DNA of 64,000 nt from Micrasema longulum (lineage: Eukaryota; Arthropoda; Insecta; Trichoptera; Brachycentridae): assembly GCA_022494885.1 (NCBI GenBank), contig JAGVSM010001139.1, positions 42,575 to 106,574 on the forward strand, written 5' to 3'. Position 1 is the first letter of the stretch. The number at the start of each line of letters is the position of its first letter. A program made the position numbers and the translations under genes. This document shows, one piece after another, positions 32,618 through 43,579 of the stretch. The notes under the pieces are model-generated. The model was not told where the DNA came from and did no database searches. It saw only the letters and a program-made list of their open reading frames with translations.

Positions 32618-32934
32618 GGATCTATTCCTGGATCGTTTCAAAAGATAATCAGTTTTTTAAACGCAAGATTCGTACGCTACCTGAAAGATGAAAAGAAATA
32701 GTAGTCAGCAATGGACAATGTTTTAAATTATAAATATCTAGCCAGTTTTTTATAATAAGACCGCGAATTTCAAAAAATAAAACGGCGGAAGTAAAGTTGC
32801 AAACCAAGGTATCTAATGGTGATTCATTTGAAGGGAAAACTATTTATTTTAAACAAATTCACTAAAAATTTTCATAACATAATATGTACAACTAATTCTG
32901 TGTATTTTTTTGTCAAATTATAAAAATAAGGAGA

Positions 32935-33135
32935 TGTCCCTTTAATACCGTTTTGAAAGGCAGACGAGGCATAGGCAAACCAAAATTAAGATTGCTGGAT
33001 GATGTGGAAAATGACATAAGATAAATAAATTTAACGAACTGGAGAAGAACCGTAGGGTTGCAGAAAAAAATGGAGAGACATATTTTAAAGAAAGTCAGGG
33101 CTCACGACGGGCTTTAGTGTCACTGATGATGATGA
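32935..33135 (+). pseudogene. LINE C-terminus with GAT-repeat tail
   Basis: Reads LKGRRGIGKPKLRLLDDVEN, then NLTNWRRTVGLQKKMERHIL and KKVRAHDGL-stop, ending in TGATGATGATGATAA. GRRG-GKPKLRWLD and NWRR are the conserved C-terminal motifs of an RTE-like group widespread in insects. One stop (IR-stop-IN) is present. Confidence 0.75.
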
Positions 33136-33420
33136 TAAAGGAAAGTGTATTTGATTTCACATTTTTTTCGATTATTGGACGGTTTGTTCGATAAACCTGT
33201 GATTATGACGATCTGTGGTTTGTATATTCCTGAAAATTAATTATCTAAGAGAGCGTCAGCACAAATTGTTCAGTATACAGGACCAAACCTGTGGATGGAT
33301 ATACCCGTTAAAAAGGTATCGCCATGCTGAACAACGTCGTTCTGGATGTTTATCAGCTTCATGTCTTCGAAAGAGTTTTTGAAATAAAAGAGTCTCTTTT
33401 TTCTAATCTAATCTAATTTT
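33136..33420 (+). pseudogene. LINE C-terminal copy (family of 37790-38465)
   Basis: TGTATTTGATTTCACATTTT, CGATTATTGGACGGTTTG, AGCGTCAGCACAAATTG and CGCCATGCTGAACAACGTCG match the 25.8- and 38.1-kb copies, with frameshifts. It follows the previous LINE directly. Confidence 0.7.
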
Positions 33421-33424
33421 TATA

Positions 33425-34805
33425 ATACGTAAGCCATAAAATGAAGTTTGTAATGAACACATTATTTATGAATTAAAAAAACAGGTGTATTATTAAAAAA
33501 AACAATATAAAATGTTTTACTATGACATTGCTGCATCTATTATTATTATGCCTTTGACATAACGTACCTCTACATGAACAAATATTTCAAATTCTTTAAA
33601 TAGATTTTAAAAGCATTTGTTATGTGATATATCTCTTTAATACGTAGTTTGACATTGACGAGAGATAAAATAATTCTAAAATCATGTTCCTAGTAGAACT
33701 TTATTTGACAAGCGATTGTAAATGAGCACGAATATATTTGTTGCACATCTCTTGGTATACCAGCATCATGACATTTATCAGTGTTGTAAATTTTAAGTTG
33801 AAGTACAATTAAGATACTCCTCATACAAACAAAAGTGAGCATTTTAGACCAAGGAAGTTTGACAGTTGAAGTTACGATGCCGCATTCGATTCTTAATGTT
33901 GAGGCACTCGAGATAAAGTCGACTGTCGAATAATCGACTTTATTTGTATGGGTGGTTTAAGTATGCTTTCACTCGTCAAATTACGGAAATTGCATACAAT
34001 TCCAAAGACAAATGAGTCCAGCATAAGGCCCCTGACTATCATTATTATCCAAGCAGGTATTTAGTTCATACGCGGGAGCAAGCAATTTCCCCCTTAATCT
34101 GATAGGAATCTTTAGTAACGAAGATCTTAATTAGCATACTCCACTGAAATTGAATTTTCGACGGGACAACCTGATTTGCTCGTATCTGAGAAAACCGTCT
34201 TTTAAAACATTTAATTAAAACTATATTTGAGATCAAATATCTTGAAATATTTAGTTATTAATAAAAAGCGTTGGATGTATAAAATAAATATTTTTCTAAT
34301 AGAGGTAAAGCTTATCGTTGCTCTTGATGTGATACCTCGTAATATACAAACCAGCCATCCTTTTTTGACAATTAAATCCACTCTACAAAGTGTAAGCGAA
34401 GCTAACGCTGTGCGAGGTTATCTAAATTTGGGCTTGTGTGGGCACGGTAACTTCATTTCAACTTTCCAAACCGAAAAATTATTTCTTTCATAACAAATTT
34501 CTTTCTGAGAAACAAGACAAAAGAATCTAAAAAAAAAACGATAGTAACGTATGTAATTTCACAATAACGTAACAAAAATTTGACGAGAATATCAAGAATG
34601 CTTCCTTTATTTTTTTATAGACCTGAGGGACAATGACAACTGGATGTTTACAAGGTTATCTTCGACTGTCTATAAAGTTAAATAGATACATATTTATATA
34701 CGAAAATGAATTTATCTGTAGAAAATTTTGAAATATCGTCGTTGGTTACCTGTAATTGAACATGTTTATAAAAAAAATGCACAAACGTGATATTTTTCAT
34801 ACAAA
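33425..34805. other. No gene seen
   Basis: Contains a small hairpin AAAGTCGA...TCGACTTT at about 33916-33940 and an 88-codon frame (34227-34493) without recognisable features. Nothing else supportable. Confidence 0.4.
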
Positions 34806-34810
34806 AAACT

Positions 34811-35310
34811 TTATTTTACTTTGAAGTTAAAATTTAAAGACATTGCATGATCAAATTTAACTACTTCGAAGATCGATACGCAAAAATTTGGAGTATCGGT
34901 TTTAATTATCATCATCAGATAAATAGATAATGTTCTCCATATATTTAGTGTATAGAAAATAAAGGAGTGGTTTAAGTACTGACCCTTGATGTACTTCAGT
35001 AGATACCTGAAAGTTGGATGAGCCATTACTATGGAACACAACTGCATATTCTCTTTTATGAAGATACAAACTGAACCATATCTATGCCTGATCACGGATA
35101 ACATAAGTATTATCTTGACGTTCAAGATAAATATTATGGTCTACAGTATTGAATGCAGCAATCATGTCCAAAATAGCCATTAACATCAGATTACCATAGT
35201 CCACCGCCGTTATAATCTCAGACAGTACTTTTATCACTCCTGTCTTTATGGAATGAAAACGCCGGTTCGCCGATTGCCTTACCAAAAATAAAGAATTCGG
35301 TTCCATAAAC
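34811..35310 (-). pseudogene. LINE reverse transcriptase core (L2/CR1-like)
   Basis: Minus strand: QSANRRFHSIKTGVIKVLSE, DYGNLMLMAILDMIAAFNTV, DHNI, then after a frameshift WFSLYLHKREYAVVF, SSNFQVSTEVHQGSVLKPLL, YFLYT and DDDN. QSA-R-HS-ET, LD-AAFDTVDH, PQGSVLGPLLF and the (Y)ADD position are RT motifs of L2/CR1-like LINEs. The segment between is shortened and the catalytic box is altered to DDDN, so inactive. Confidence 0.85.
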
Positions 35311-35329
35311 CATAATTTTTGAATTGTTA

Positions 35330-35990
35330 ATTGTTAATCATCTTGAACATATACCTTTTAATATTTTACCGTTTTTGCTTGTATATGTAATTTTTAATAC
35401 TATTTAAATGTTATTTGTGTTTTTTTCTTTTTATATACTTTTTTTGGCTTGTATACATAATTTCAATTTTTTCAACGTTTTGATAAAAAAAATTAACCTG
35501 TATTGGGTGTGCGCATATTTTGTTAATTAAAAAAAATGATTTTATTTTGTACTAGTTCAGTATGTATATATACATCCATGTATTTTTTAAACTTTTTCAA
35601 TTTTCTTTCCCAGATTGCATAATGTAAACACATTTTGAATTTATTTCCATGCCTAGTGGCCCTGTTTTATTTGTTATTTCAAGCATTTTTTCATACCCCC
35701 CTTAATTTGTGTAGTATATCATAATTTAAATTTTTCTGCTTTTGTAAATAATATTATAGTTTAAAATTTAAAAACGTCTCTAAAAAAATTATTATCTTTA
35801 TGTCCCTAAATGAGTTTTTTTTAAAAAAACTCCTTGGGAATATTGTATATAATTATGTATAATATGTTTTCAATATAATAAAAAAAAAAATTATAGATGA
35901 ACACGGGCACAGCATTAAAAGCCTTAAAAAGTTAATGATTTTGATAAAATTATAAATCAAGTTATCAATAAAACTTCTTGGTTAGGTTTT
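35330..35990. other. AT-rich DNA, possible LINE 3' regions
   Basis: Ends in AATAATAAAAAAAAAAATTA and GAACACGGGCACAGCATTAA, AAGCCTTAAAAAG, which resembles 36917-36970 (GACACGGGCATAGCCTAAAA, AAGCCTTAATAG). No ORF. Confidence 0.4.
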
Positions 35991-36002
35991 ACTTTTTTAT
36001 TA

Positions 36003-36050
36003 TCTTGACCTAGGAGCGCTTTTGCCTAAGTAGGCATCTTCAAGACTGGT
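36003..36050 (-). ncRNA. Degenerate hammerhead-like motif (Penelope remnant?)
   Basis: On the minus strand: ACCAGTCTTGAAGA, stem TGCCTA-CT-TAGGCA (36023-36036 on plus), AAAAGCGCTCCTAGGTCAAG. This is the layout helix I, CUGAAGA-like core, helix II, (G)AAA, GUC, helix I. The first core base and the G of GAAA are changed. The match to 13607-13640 (same ACCAGT lead) supports a common origin. Confidence 0.35.
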
Positions 36051-36444
36051 AAATTGTTTACAACGTTTACAGCTTTTGTACTATTTTTAACATATTTTGG
36101 AGATAAGGAGATCAAATACGTATTTTAACAGGGGACAAAATTTTTTTATTTACAACTAGTTGGTTAAACCGTTCTTTTTTGGGAGCTATTGGACCGAAAT
36201 TGGGATTAAGCATAATTATTTAAAAGGTGCGGATAAGTTTACAAATATGTATACAACTTTCATTATGTATTTTTGTATAATTTAATTTAGTACGTACTAT
36301 TATTTGGCATATGATTTATTGCTCCTATTTCTTATATTTCTTACTGTAGTATTGAGTGACTTTCTAGAAAACATATCTCAATAATCATTTCAATTATGTT
36401 TTTATATGTATATTCTTTTTCTGTTGATTTCAATGATACTCTTT

Positions 36445-36662
36445 TTTTTTTTTTAAAGGAATAACCCGCTAAGCCTCTATTTTGAGGCTGGTCAGCAGGT
36501 GGGATAGAGGGCATATGGAAGAAGGCAATGAAAAATACACCACAACACCCAGACCAATTGAGAAAAAAATCTTTCTTGGATTTTTTTCTTGCAACTGGCG
36601 GGAATCGAACCCGCGACGCCAGTTTCACAGATAGCCGTCTAACCAACTGCGCCACGGCACCT
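36445..36662 (-). mobile_element. SINE family C copy, full length
   Basis: Minus strand: GTGCCGTGGCGCAGTTGGTT, AGACGGCTATCTGTG, AAACTGGCGTCGCGGGTTCG, ATTCCCGCCAGTTGC, then AAGAAAGATTTTTTTCTCAA and an end at CAGCGGGTTATTCCTTTAAA. Both pol III boxes are intact. It resembles a tRNA gene in its first 70 bases, but the same flank is shared with 16336-16548, which makes it a SINE. Confidence 0.88.
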
Positions 36663-36669
36663 GTTTTTT

Positions 36670-37035
36670 TTAATTTTTAATACTACTATATTTTACTATT
36701 ATTTTGTTTATTTTAATGATACCATTTTTTTGTATATTTGATTATGTGTGATTCTTAATTTGCATAATTTATTTATAAAAAAAATTTTAGATTGTCTTTT
36801 TGCATTGTATTCTTTGGAATTTTAATTTTTATTTCATTTACCTTTTTTTTTAGATTGTTATTCTATGTCATTTATAAATTGATCTAATTAATTTTACTAT
36901 GTATTTTTATTGTTATTTATTGTGGCTTGACACGGGCATAGCCTAAAAAGCCTTAATAGATTCATTAATATTTAAACTAGTGTATTTTTGAATGAATAAA
37001 TAAATAAATGAAAAAATAAATAAATAAACTGTAAT
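36670..37035 (+). mobile_element. LINE 3' end with AATAAATA tail
   Basis: Ends TTGACACGGGCATAGCCTAA, AAGCCTTAATAGATTCA then repeated AATAAATAAATAA. No ORF; 3'-UTR-only copy. Matches the end at 35900-35945. Confidence 0.5.
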
Positions 37036-37059
37036 TTTGAATGAATAAATAAATAAAAT

Positions 37060-37785
37060 AAAAAACTGAATAATGTTTAAAATATCGGTACTCGGTATGC
37101 GGATGTGTGGAAGAAGCTAAGCATGCACGTGTATGAAAGTATAAACGCATGAGGCGTCTTAATTTTTCTGCCAACCCCTACGCGATGGTTTGTATCTTTA
37201 ATTTAATTCGTTGGTATATACGACGTATATTTCATGGTGTACATACATCTTTCTAAATAAATTACGACCCCGTGGAAATCCCGCGAGAACCGATGTACGT
37301 ATCTGGAAGATGATGATTTATGTCGAGGCTTACTTGGTACTTCATGTGTTCAAATAAATCAAATCCTTGCACAGAAATCAGACTAACTTTAGCAATTACT
37401 TAGGCTGAAGTTATGTGGCGTGTGAACTTTCTACCATTTACGAACACCAAACAATGAGGTTCATTTGAGATATTTTTTGTGCAATGAAATTAACTATTAT
37501 TTTAGTAAACACATATAATATTTATGAATAAAGAATATTTTGAAAGTGATGAACCGTTCATTAAGACTTAAAATTTGTTTTTGTCGTATGCAAATTTGAA
37601 AAGAGGCAACAAGACTTTTAGAACACAATCGGGTAAGTGGAGGAAGCTTTCAATGATTTAACCTCAATTTTTTATTAAAATCAGCAAAAATTTTATACGT
37701 AAACAGTGATGACATAAGCATGATTATGTCAAGAAACAGCAGTGAAATAGTAAATTTAATTTTATACATTCTAACTTTACAATAC
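37060..37785. other. No gene seen
   Basis: No repeat relation or coding frame noticed. Confidence 0.4.
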
Positions 37786-37789
37786 TCGA

Positions 37790-38465
37790 GTAGAGATTGC
37801 AATGTTTGCAACAAAGATTAGGATTCGTCTTGCGTACTGCTAGGGTTTTTGGTAGTACACGAGTACTGAGAATTCTTTATAACTCGTTGGTGCGAAGTAG
37901 ACTCGAGAGTGGCTCGATGATTTGGGGACCGTGTGAGTTGAAGTACTCTTTTATGGTGGAGAGGGTTCAGAAGAAATTTCTTCGGTTTCTCTACATGAGA
38001 GAGTGCGGATATTATCCATGGCTTTATCCCACTGAGTTCCTCCAGGGTATGTTTGGTTACAGCAGTTTGACGACTAGAAGGAATGTGTATTTAACAACGC
38101 ACTTCTTTCGATTATTGCGCGGTATTATTGACAACCCTGAAATTATGCAGAGCTTTAGCTTTTATGTTCCGGATAATTACCTTAGACAGCGTCAGCATAG
38201 ACTGTTTCACATTCCAATATACAAGACCAACCTGCCTCTATGCTGAACAATATCACTTTGGACATTGACATTTTTCACGTCTCTGAGGGAGTTTTTCGTT
38301 ACAAGATTCTCTTACTTTTTTAACATATAATTCTTTGGATATTATGTATCCTAATGTGTTTTTTTATCTTAATTCCTTATTTTACCTAATTATTTCTATA
38401 TGTATGAATTAAGATATTCTATTTTGTAATGAACATATATATGAATAAATAAATAAATAACAAAC
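37790..38465 (+). pseudogene. LINE C-terminal ORF, 149 open codons
   Basis: Best copy of its family. The frame is open from 37797: LQQRLGFVLRTARVF, YNSLVRSRLESGSMIWGP, VERVQKKFLRFLYMRECGYY, SSLTTRRNVYLTTHFFRLLR and RQRQHRLFHIPIYKTNLP. 'LV-S-LE-GS-IW-P' and 'QKKFLRFL' mark the region after the RT active site in Jockey-like LINEs. A deletion of about 28 bp after KTNLP (relative to 26.2 kb) removes part of the C-terminus. The 3' end is ATGAATAAATAAATAAATAA at about 38442. It is 5'-truncated, so it cannot move alone. Confidence 0.88.
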
Positions 38466-38469
38466 CTGA

Positions 38470-38990
38470 TAATTTAAAAGTCAAGTTCTTACAAATAAAG
38501 CCAAATTTTTATCTGACAATGTTATTTTTATTGTAAAACTTTGTATTCTGAAGGAGTTTCAATTAATATCTCACTTTTCTTAGATTTTGTATTTTGCCGG
38601 GTTTGAAAATAGTACCCTCATATGTAACAGCTCTTTAAGGTACGCAATAGGAAATTAAACTTATTAACTATAAAGAAATTATAAAAATATAAATTTGAAA
38701 GTACTATGAACTACTAACTAAACAAATGACAAAATAAGTCGAATTTTATTTTTATTATATTAGACAATTACAAAATAATGACTAATTGTTTGAATAAACA
38801 ACAATCCAAAATCTCTTATTTTGCCAATTTTCCACCCGAGTACAATTAAGAGTAACTCTACATATCCCGACTGTAGATTTCGTTTGAGCCGAAGTTTTGG
38901 GAAGTTTTCGGCCAAAACCGAAAGCATAGCGGAAACTGGCTGAAACCTGAACAAAATTCTAATACAATTGCGTATTTGAATTCGAATGTA
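38470..38990. other. No gene seen
   Basis: A 64-codon minus-strand frame (38760-38954) has no recognisable domain; not called. Confidence 0.4.
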
Positions 38991-38994
38991 AAAT

Positions 38995-39395
38995 CATCCA
39001 TGTGTTTCGTTTGGATCAATTCTCAACCTGATCCATATCTACCTACCCATCCTTACTATTTCCTAGCGCACTTCATGTAGCAATAATTCTACGCGTGAGT
39101 GCCGGAAACAACATTATATTAACAGTACTAGTCTAACAGAAAACAAGTGAAATGCCATACTGATATTTCCTCAAGCGAGCTGTGCCTGCATCATTGATTT
39201 AAGACTGCCAGATCCATCTATAAAAGCTGTGCCAGCGTCTTTCGACCGCCACGCCTCATCATCAGCAGGTAAGTGGAATTGCGCTACCTGAGAGGTTCCC
39301 CAACAATACAGTCCACTTACAAATTTTCCTCCTACCAAGACGAAGTACTTTTCACACCTCGTCCACTCCTCAGCATATTTTTTTTAATCAAATCT
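38995..39395 (+). repeat. Dispersed repeat R2, plus copy with TATA-like box
   Basis: Matches the minus copy at 13945-14310. Here CTATAAAAGCTGTGCCAGCG (TATA-like at about 39218) is followed about 45 bases later by ATCAGCAGGTAAGTGG, a good splice-donor consensus that is GGTTAGTGG in the other copy. Could be the promoter/5' region or LTR of an unidentified element. No ORF. Confidence 0.6.
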
Positions 39396-39814
39396 TGTGT
39401 ATTTGATTTTTATAATTCGAATAATTTCTATCAAACTTATATGTTATTCTTATTTATATATTATGTAGGTGCATATAATATGTATTTGTATGTTCGTTTT
39501 GAATCAACGTTCGCGTATTGTCACAACTTATTTCATTGTTGACATTATATCGTATTTACTGCATTTTCCGGTTACCTACCGTACTCGTATTGTATGGGAC
39601 TCGTCGCAAATTATTCGTTCGATGTTTATCAGTTAAATTTTATAATATAATGCTTTTTTTTTCAGAATACGGTTTTGAAATTTAACATACTTTTAAAAAA
39701 TACAATTTATAACATTTCTGGATTTGAATTTTAACAAAACGGTTTCATACTTTTTACTAAGCTCTTTCTTGTACCATTTTTAATACAATTACATGTTTTA
39801 AACAATTATTTTTT

Positions 39815-39945
39815 TATACTTACGCACCCACACACACGCACCCTCAACCTTATTCATTCCCATATGCACATGTACCCTCTCCCTCATTCATTCACGCATA
39901 CACACATTCACATACACATGAATACAAACGTCGCACACATACAAT
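39815..39945. repeat. CA-rich low-complexity tract
   Basis: CACCCACACACACGCACCCT, CACGCATACACACATTCACA and similar units. Confidence 0.7.
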
Positions 39946-40109
39946 TACGTAAAATCTTTCCTTATAAGTTATGTGTCATTAGATTTACAGTGGATTTTTT
40001 GAATTGGCTCTAGCATTGTTAAATTTTTTCTACTTATTTTGTTAATGTAATAGCTGTAAAAATCCCAAATTAAATGAAAATAAAATAAATTAAAAATATA
40101 AATATTTTT

Positions 40110-40425
40110 TTACAATATGTCAACATTACAAATTACTTCGAGCGAACATAAAATTGCGTTGTTCCAAGGTTGTTCAATGATCTCCCACAAACCATCATTA
40201 ACATGAAAGATCTTCAAATTTAAAAAAAAAGAGTTGAAGAAATATCTTCTAGATACTTTATAATGCCTGTTAATAAATACATTTGTAAAATATAAATAAA
40301 ATAAATGTAATATAAACCTGTAGTAAAAAAAAATGTGTCTCACCGAAAAGTCTTAAGACTTAGTGGGTAACAAACTCTTATATGTATTTTGTAATTATTA
40401 AATAAACGCTGCTTTGCAACACTGA
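40110..40425 (+). pseudogene. LINE C-terminus and 3' end
   Basis: Plus strand: VVPRLFNDLPQTIINMKDLQ, stop/frameshift, FKKKELKKYLLDTL-stop. F-N-LP followed by FK-K-LK-YLL is the LINE ORF2 ending. It is preceded by the A-rich tail of another LINE (40070-40100) and ends near ATTAAATAAACG at 40398. Confidence 0.65.
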
Positions 40426-40429
40426 ACTG

Positions 40430-41130
40430 ATACCTATAAAATTATCTCAAAAACACATTTTTGTTTTTTGTTACGAATTAAGACCGATTAAAATTCAAAT
40501 ATGTCGGGACATGAATATTAAAACAATTAATTGTGTTCATAAAATTGTAAATTATGTAAATGTTATTTGTAAAAAAAAAACATCGAGAGAGATTTTCAAA
40601 ATTATACGTCCATTGGACAAACACGTTAATATCCGAAATAAAACATTAGCCATTAATTTTCTCCATGTTAAAATGACTAAAGAACATTAGTTACTTTATT
40701 CCATTTTGAAGTATGATACTAAATTACGCAACGAATTGCCTTATGAACATTCAAAGTTAATGAGGGCCTAACATTAAAAGAATAAGTTCTTTTGAGCACG
40801 CAAACAGTTTTGTAAATATATTATATAGTATAATTTTCTTATTCACCTAGGAAAAAAGCCAGCAACACGTGAAAAATGGGAGATAAAAACGAATAATATC
40901 TTACTCTGCAAAGGCAGACCAAAGGGTTTTGTGAGTTTTGTGAGAGGAATAAAGCCCGTTAGGGTTATAAAAACATAGTATAGGGTCAAGTCATGTCAGT
41001 TAACTGCCTTTATGGGCAAAAAGGCAGCTATTTGCGTAAGCCATATTTTGAGATATGACACTTTTGAGTAATTATCAACTTTATGCAAATGATTGGAAAC
41101 TGAAAATAATCATAAGTATTAACACAGTAT
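40430..41130. other. No gene seen
   Basis: AT-rich; no recognised repeat. Confidence 0.4.
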
Positions 41131-41137
41131 GCAAATT

Positions 41138-41570
41138 GAACGTAGTTAAGCAGAATGCAGCTAGTTTACAATATCAGAAAAATTATATATTGATGTTAAC
41201 AGGTGCAATTAGATCAATTCTTTTTTCTGACAAAAACCGCCAGACCGCTTTCATATAAAAAAGTGTATTAATCACCTTTTGAAAATGGTGTCGATCACAA
41301 AAACGGCATTCCTTAATTTGCAGAAAACACACACAGCAATAGAAAAATCTTGTGGTACTTCAAAAACCATTAAAACTGATTAAATACGTAATTAGATTCT
41401 TGTTTTTAATTGTACAAAACTTATGTATTCATTGTATATCATTTCTTAAAGGCAAAAACATTCCAACTGTTGTGTAGATTTGATAATTCACTCTTTTCAC
41501 AAAAGTGCTATTATCTCAGTTTCACTTTTCTATGGCTGGGTGCTTTCTGCATAACAACGTTAAATTTTTT
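41138..41570 (-). mobile_element. TIR element, copy 1 (pair of 46806-47245)
   Basis: Left end GAACGTAGTTAAGCAGAATG and right end CTTTCTGCATAACAACGTTA are inverted repeats of about 25 bp. The interior matches the reverse complement of the 46.8-kb copy: CTCTTTTCACAAAAGTGCTA, TTATCTCAGTTTCACTTTTC, CCGCTTTCATA. About 430 bp, no ORF: a non-autonomous DNA transposon of unknown superfamily. Confidence 0.75.
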
Positions 41571-41879
41571 CTAAGCATAAAATCAGTTTGCGTTTTTGCT
41601 AAAAAAAACATTTTGTTTATCCATTCACCGCTCTTATTTTTTAGCCTTCTCTTTCACAGCAGTATCGGCTCGATTTTAGAATATCTACCCACTAATGTTA
41701 GAGACTGAAATGTCACGTCTTGAATATATAAGTTTTTCCCCTTTCCTCCCTCTTTCCTTCCCTCTTTAACCATTTCTCTATTCATAGTATAGTGTAGATG
41801 TTTGGTCGATCTTTCTTCCTAAAATATATTTATATTTTGTTTTATAAATAAATTAATTATAAACCAACAACATGTTCGA

Positions 41880-41995
41880 AATTGAACGGTTAGGGTAGGT
41901 AGGAAGAAATTGCCTTAAAGAAATATGCCCGCTCTTATGCATATGTATGTAAACTGTATATAAAGTGTTAAAATAAAAATAAATAAATCTTTACC
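41880..41995 (+). mobile_element. LINE 3' end
   Basis: GGTAGGTAGGAAGAAATTGC, AATATGCCCGCTCTTATGC, TGTATATAAAGTGTTAAAAT and AAATAAATAAATC; reverse complement of the tail at 26352-26465. Confidence 0.7.
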
Positions 41996-42236
41996 TCAGA
42001 GGCAGACGGATGCAAATCCAGAATTCGAAGAAATGACATTTCGATTTTCGTATCCAGTTTATGATCATGTCCATTAATTTTGAAAAAATGTAAGTCTGAT
42101 AATGAAAGAACCAATGTATTAAAATACTGAAAATACAAATTTATGCTATAAATGATCAGAAATTACTTAGAAAAAGTAAATTTTTTATGTTTTCGTGGAA
42201 CATTTGACGTTTGGATTTGCATCCGTCTGCCTCTGA
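41996..42236. mobile_element. Short TIR element (MITE)
   Basis: 241 bp bounded by TCAGAGGCAGACGGATGCAA(ATCCA) and its exact complement, 25-bp perfect terminal inverted repeats. Interior is AT-rich without ORF. No target duplication can be identified; its left end abuts a LINE tail. Confidence 0.85.
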
Positions 42237-42239
42237 AAT

Positions 42240-42800
42240 ACAGAAATATATCGTTTGTTGTACTCAAGTCATAGAATTACGAATAGTCCATATTTGAATA
42301 CATCGAGCTGTGTCCAAAAAACCCCCCAATTTGCCCCATTTTCACCACGCGCATGCGTGAAGTCACCTTGTAATGTTTCCAGATTGCAAAAACTATAATC
42401 ATAACACAAATGTAAAATAATTATTTTAAAAAAAAAGCAATTTGTTAATTTCTCTAAAATTTTATTGTAGACACGAAAACATTGTTTGACATAACAGAGA
42501 AGATAAGTAAATAGTTATTTAATCAGGGTTTGTTAAAATTGAACTTTAAAAAAAAACAAATTTTATTTTACGTGAAACTGATATTTTTTTGTCATGTTAA
42601 ATAATATTTTATTTTTGAAGGATAATGTCTATCACACGTTCACCACGGCGTTGTTTAATACGAATTGTTAATTTTTCATTTGTTCTCTCATTAGATAAAC
42701 AAAGTAGCGTAAAAAATTAGACTACCCGGGCAACACTAACAAAATGTCAATTTTGTATTGTTTGACAATCCGACAGATGGAAAAATAATCAAATTTTTAA
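42240..42800. other. No gene seen
   Basis: AT-rich; no recognised repeat apart from the tandem repeat at its right edge. Confidence 0.4.
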
Positions 42801-42803
42801 GTA

Positions 42804-42860
42804 ATGCATTAGCTTCTTACACATGCATTAGCTTCTTACACATGCATTTGCTACTTACAC
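42804..42860 (+). repeat. Tandem repeat, 3 x 19 bp
   Basis: Units ATGCATTAGCTTCTTACAC at 42804 and 42823, and ATGCATTTGCTACTTACAC at 42842. The first two are identical. Confidence 0.95.
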
Positions 42861-43016
42861 ATGAAATATGATCCGTTTCTAAAGCGCGGCATAGTTAAAT
42901 TCAAAGCGAGAGTTGCGTAATGAGTCACGTCTACAAATAAACTAATTGGTCAAAACGTAAATCTACTCGTTGAAGAGTAGTTAAGTCACCTTCTGTTTGA
43001 TGCGCGTATGCAGTTT

Positions 43017-43579
43017 CAGGGGCTCAATCACAAATGACTATCGACGAGCTAAAAAACGTGCTAAGTATTTGAGCGATCACAACGAACAATTATGAGCACG
43101 CAATTATGAACACGCGGTCGTGTTGCAAAACGCCATAGATAAGTTCCGTAGTCAAACGTCAAATCGCGGTAAAATGTTATGTTTGTTGTTTATCATGTAC
43201 ATACCTTCTTCAAATTTTTTTTGTTTAATTGCCTTCTCAATTTGATTCCAAACAAATAAATAGCATGATAAATTGTGAACAAAATAATAAAATTAAATTA
43301 TTTTACTTACAGTTTAGGAATATTCATTTACACCGGTAAAATTCAAATATGTGACGGATTATGCGTTGCGAAAAGTAAATATTTTGAATTTTGACATAAA
43401 ATATTAGGTGTTGCCAAGCATCAGGTTAAAGTATGACAATATTAATAAATATAATAATCCCGATCGATAACTTTCACGGATGTTTCATTGTAACCGCGCA
43501 TACGATAAACAATCACGGTGAAAAGTTGTTATCACGCCGCTAATTAGCACGTCGATAGTCATTTGTGATTGAGCTGCTG
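43017..43579. mobile_element. TIR element, hAT-like ends
   Basis: Left end CAGGGGCTCAATCACAAATG and right end CATTTGTGATTGAGCTGCTG are inverted repeats that continue with ACTATCGACG(A/T)GCTAA, about 37 bp with few mismatches. Interior contains GCACGCAATTATGAACACGC. Ends of the form CAG...CTG fit the hAT superfamily, but an 8-bp duplication is not visible. No ORF. Confidence 0.75.

Larger units (their letters stand above)
30640..32825 (+). pseudogene. mariner transposase remnant in three pieces
   Basis: A Tc1/mariner transposase relic cut by two LINEs. Piece 1 (30640-30950): ISERTYCEWFQHFKNGVFHV, EDSHSGGKEKIFEDAE, stop, EALLNKNSCQ, the N-terminal DNA-binding half. Piece 2 (31665-31957): LKDKRPQHKEIHYKE, ISLHDNAGPRVAKEVKTYLE, then with a frameshift SDYHLF; it keeps the second and third catalytic aspartates (HDN and SDY). 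Piece 3 (32618-32825): DNQFFKRKIRTLPER and VVSNGQ, the C-terminus. The part with the first catalytic aspartate is missing. Motifs place it near the cecropia-type mariners. Stops, frameshifts and losses make it non-functional. Confidence 0.85.

Noticed and set aside
36341..36655. 104-codon minus-strand frame beginning MAQLVRRLSVK
   Set aside because: The N-terminal part is the tRNA-like head and body of SINE family C read as protein; the same reading occurs at 16334-16546.
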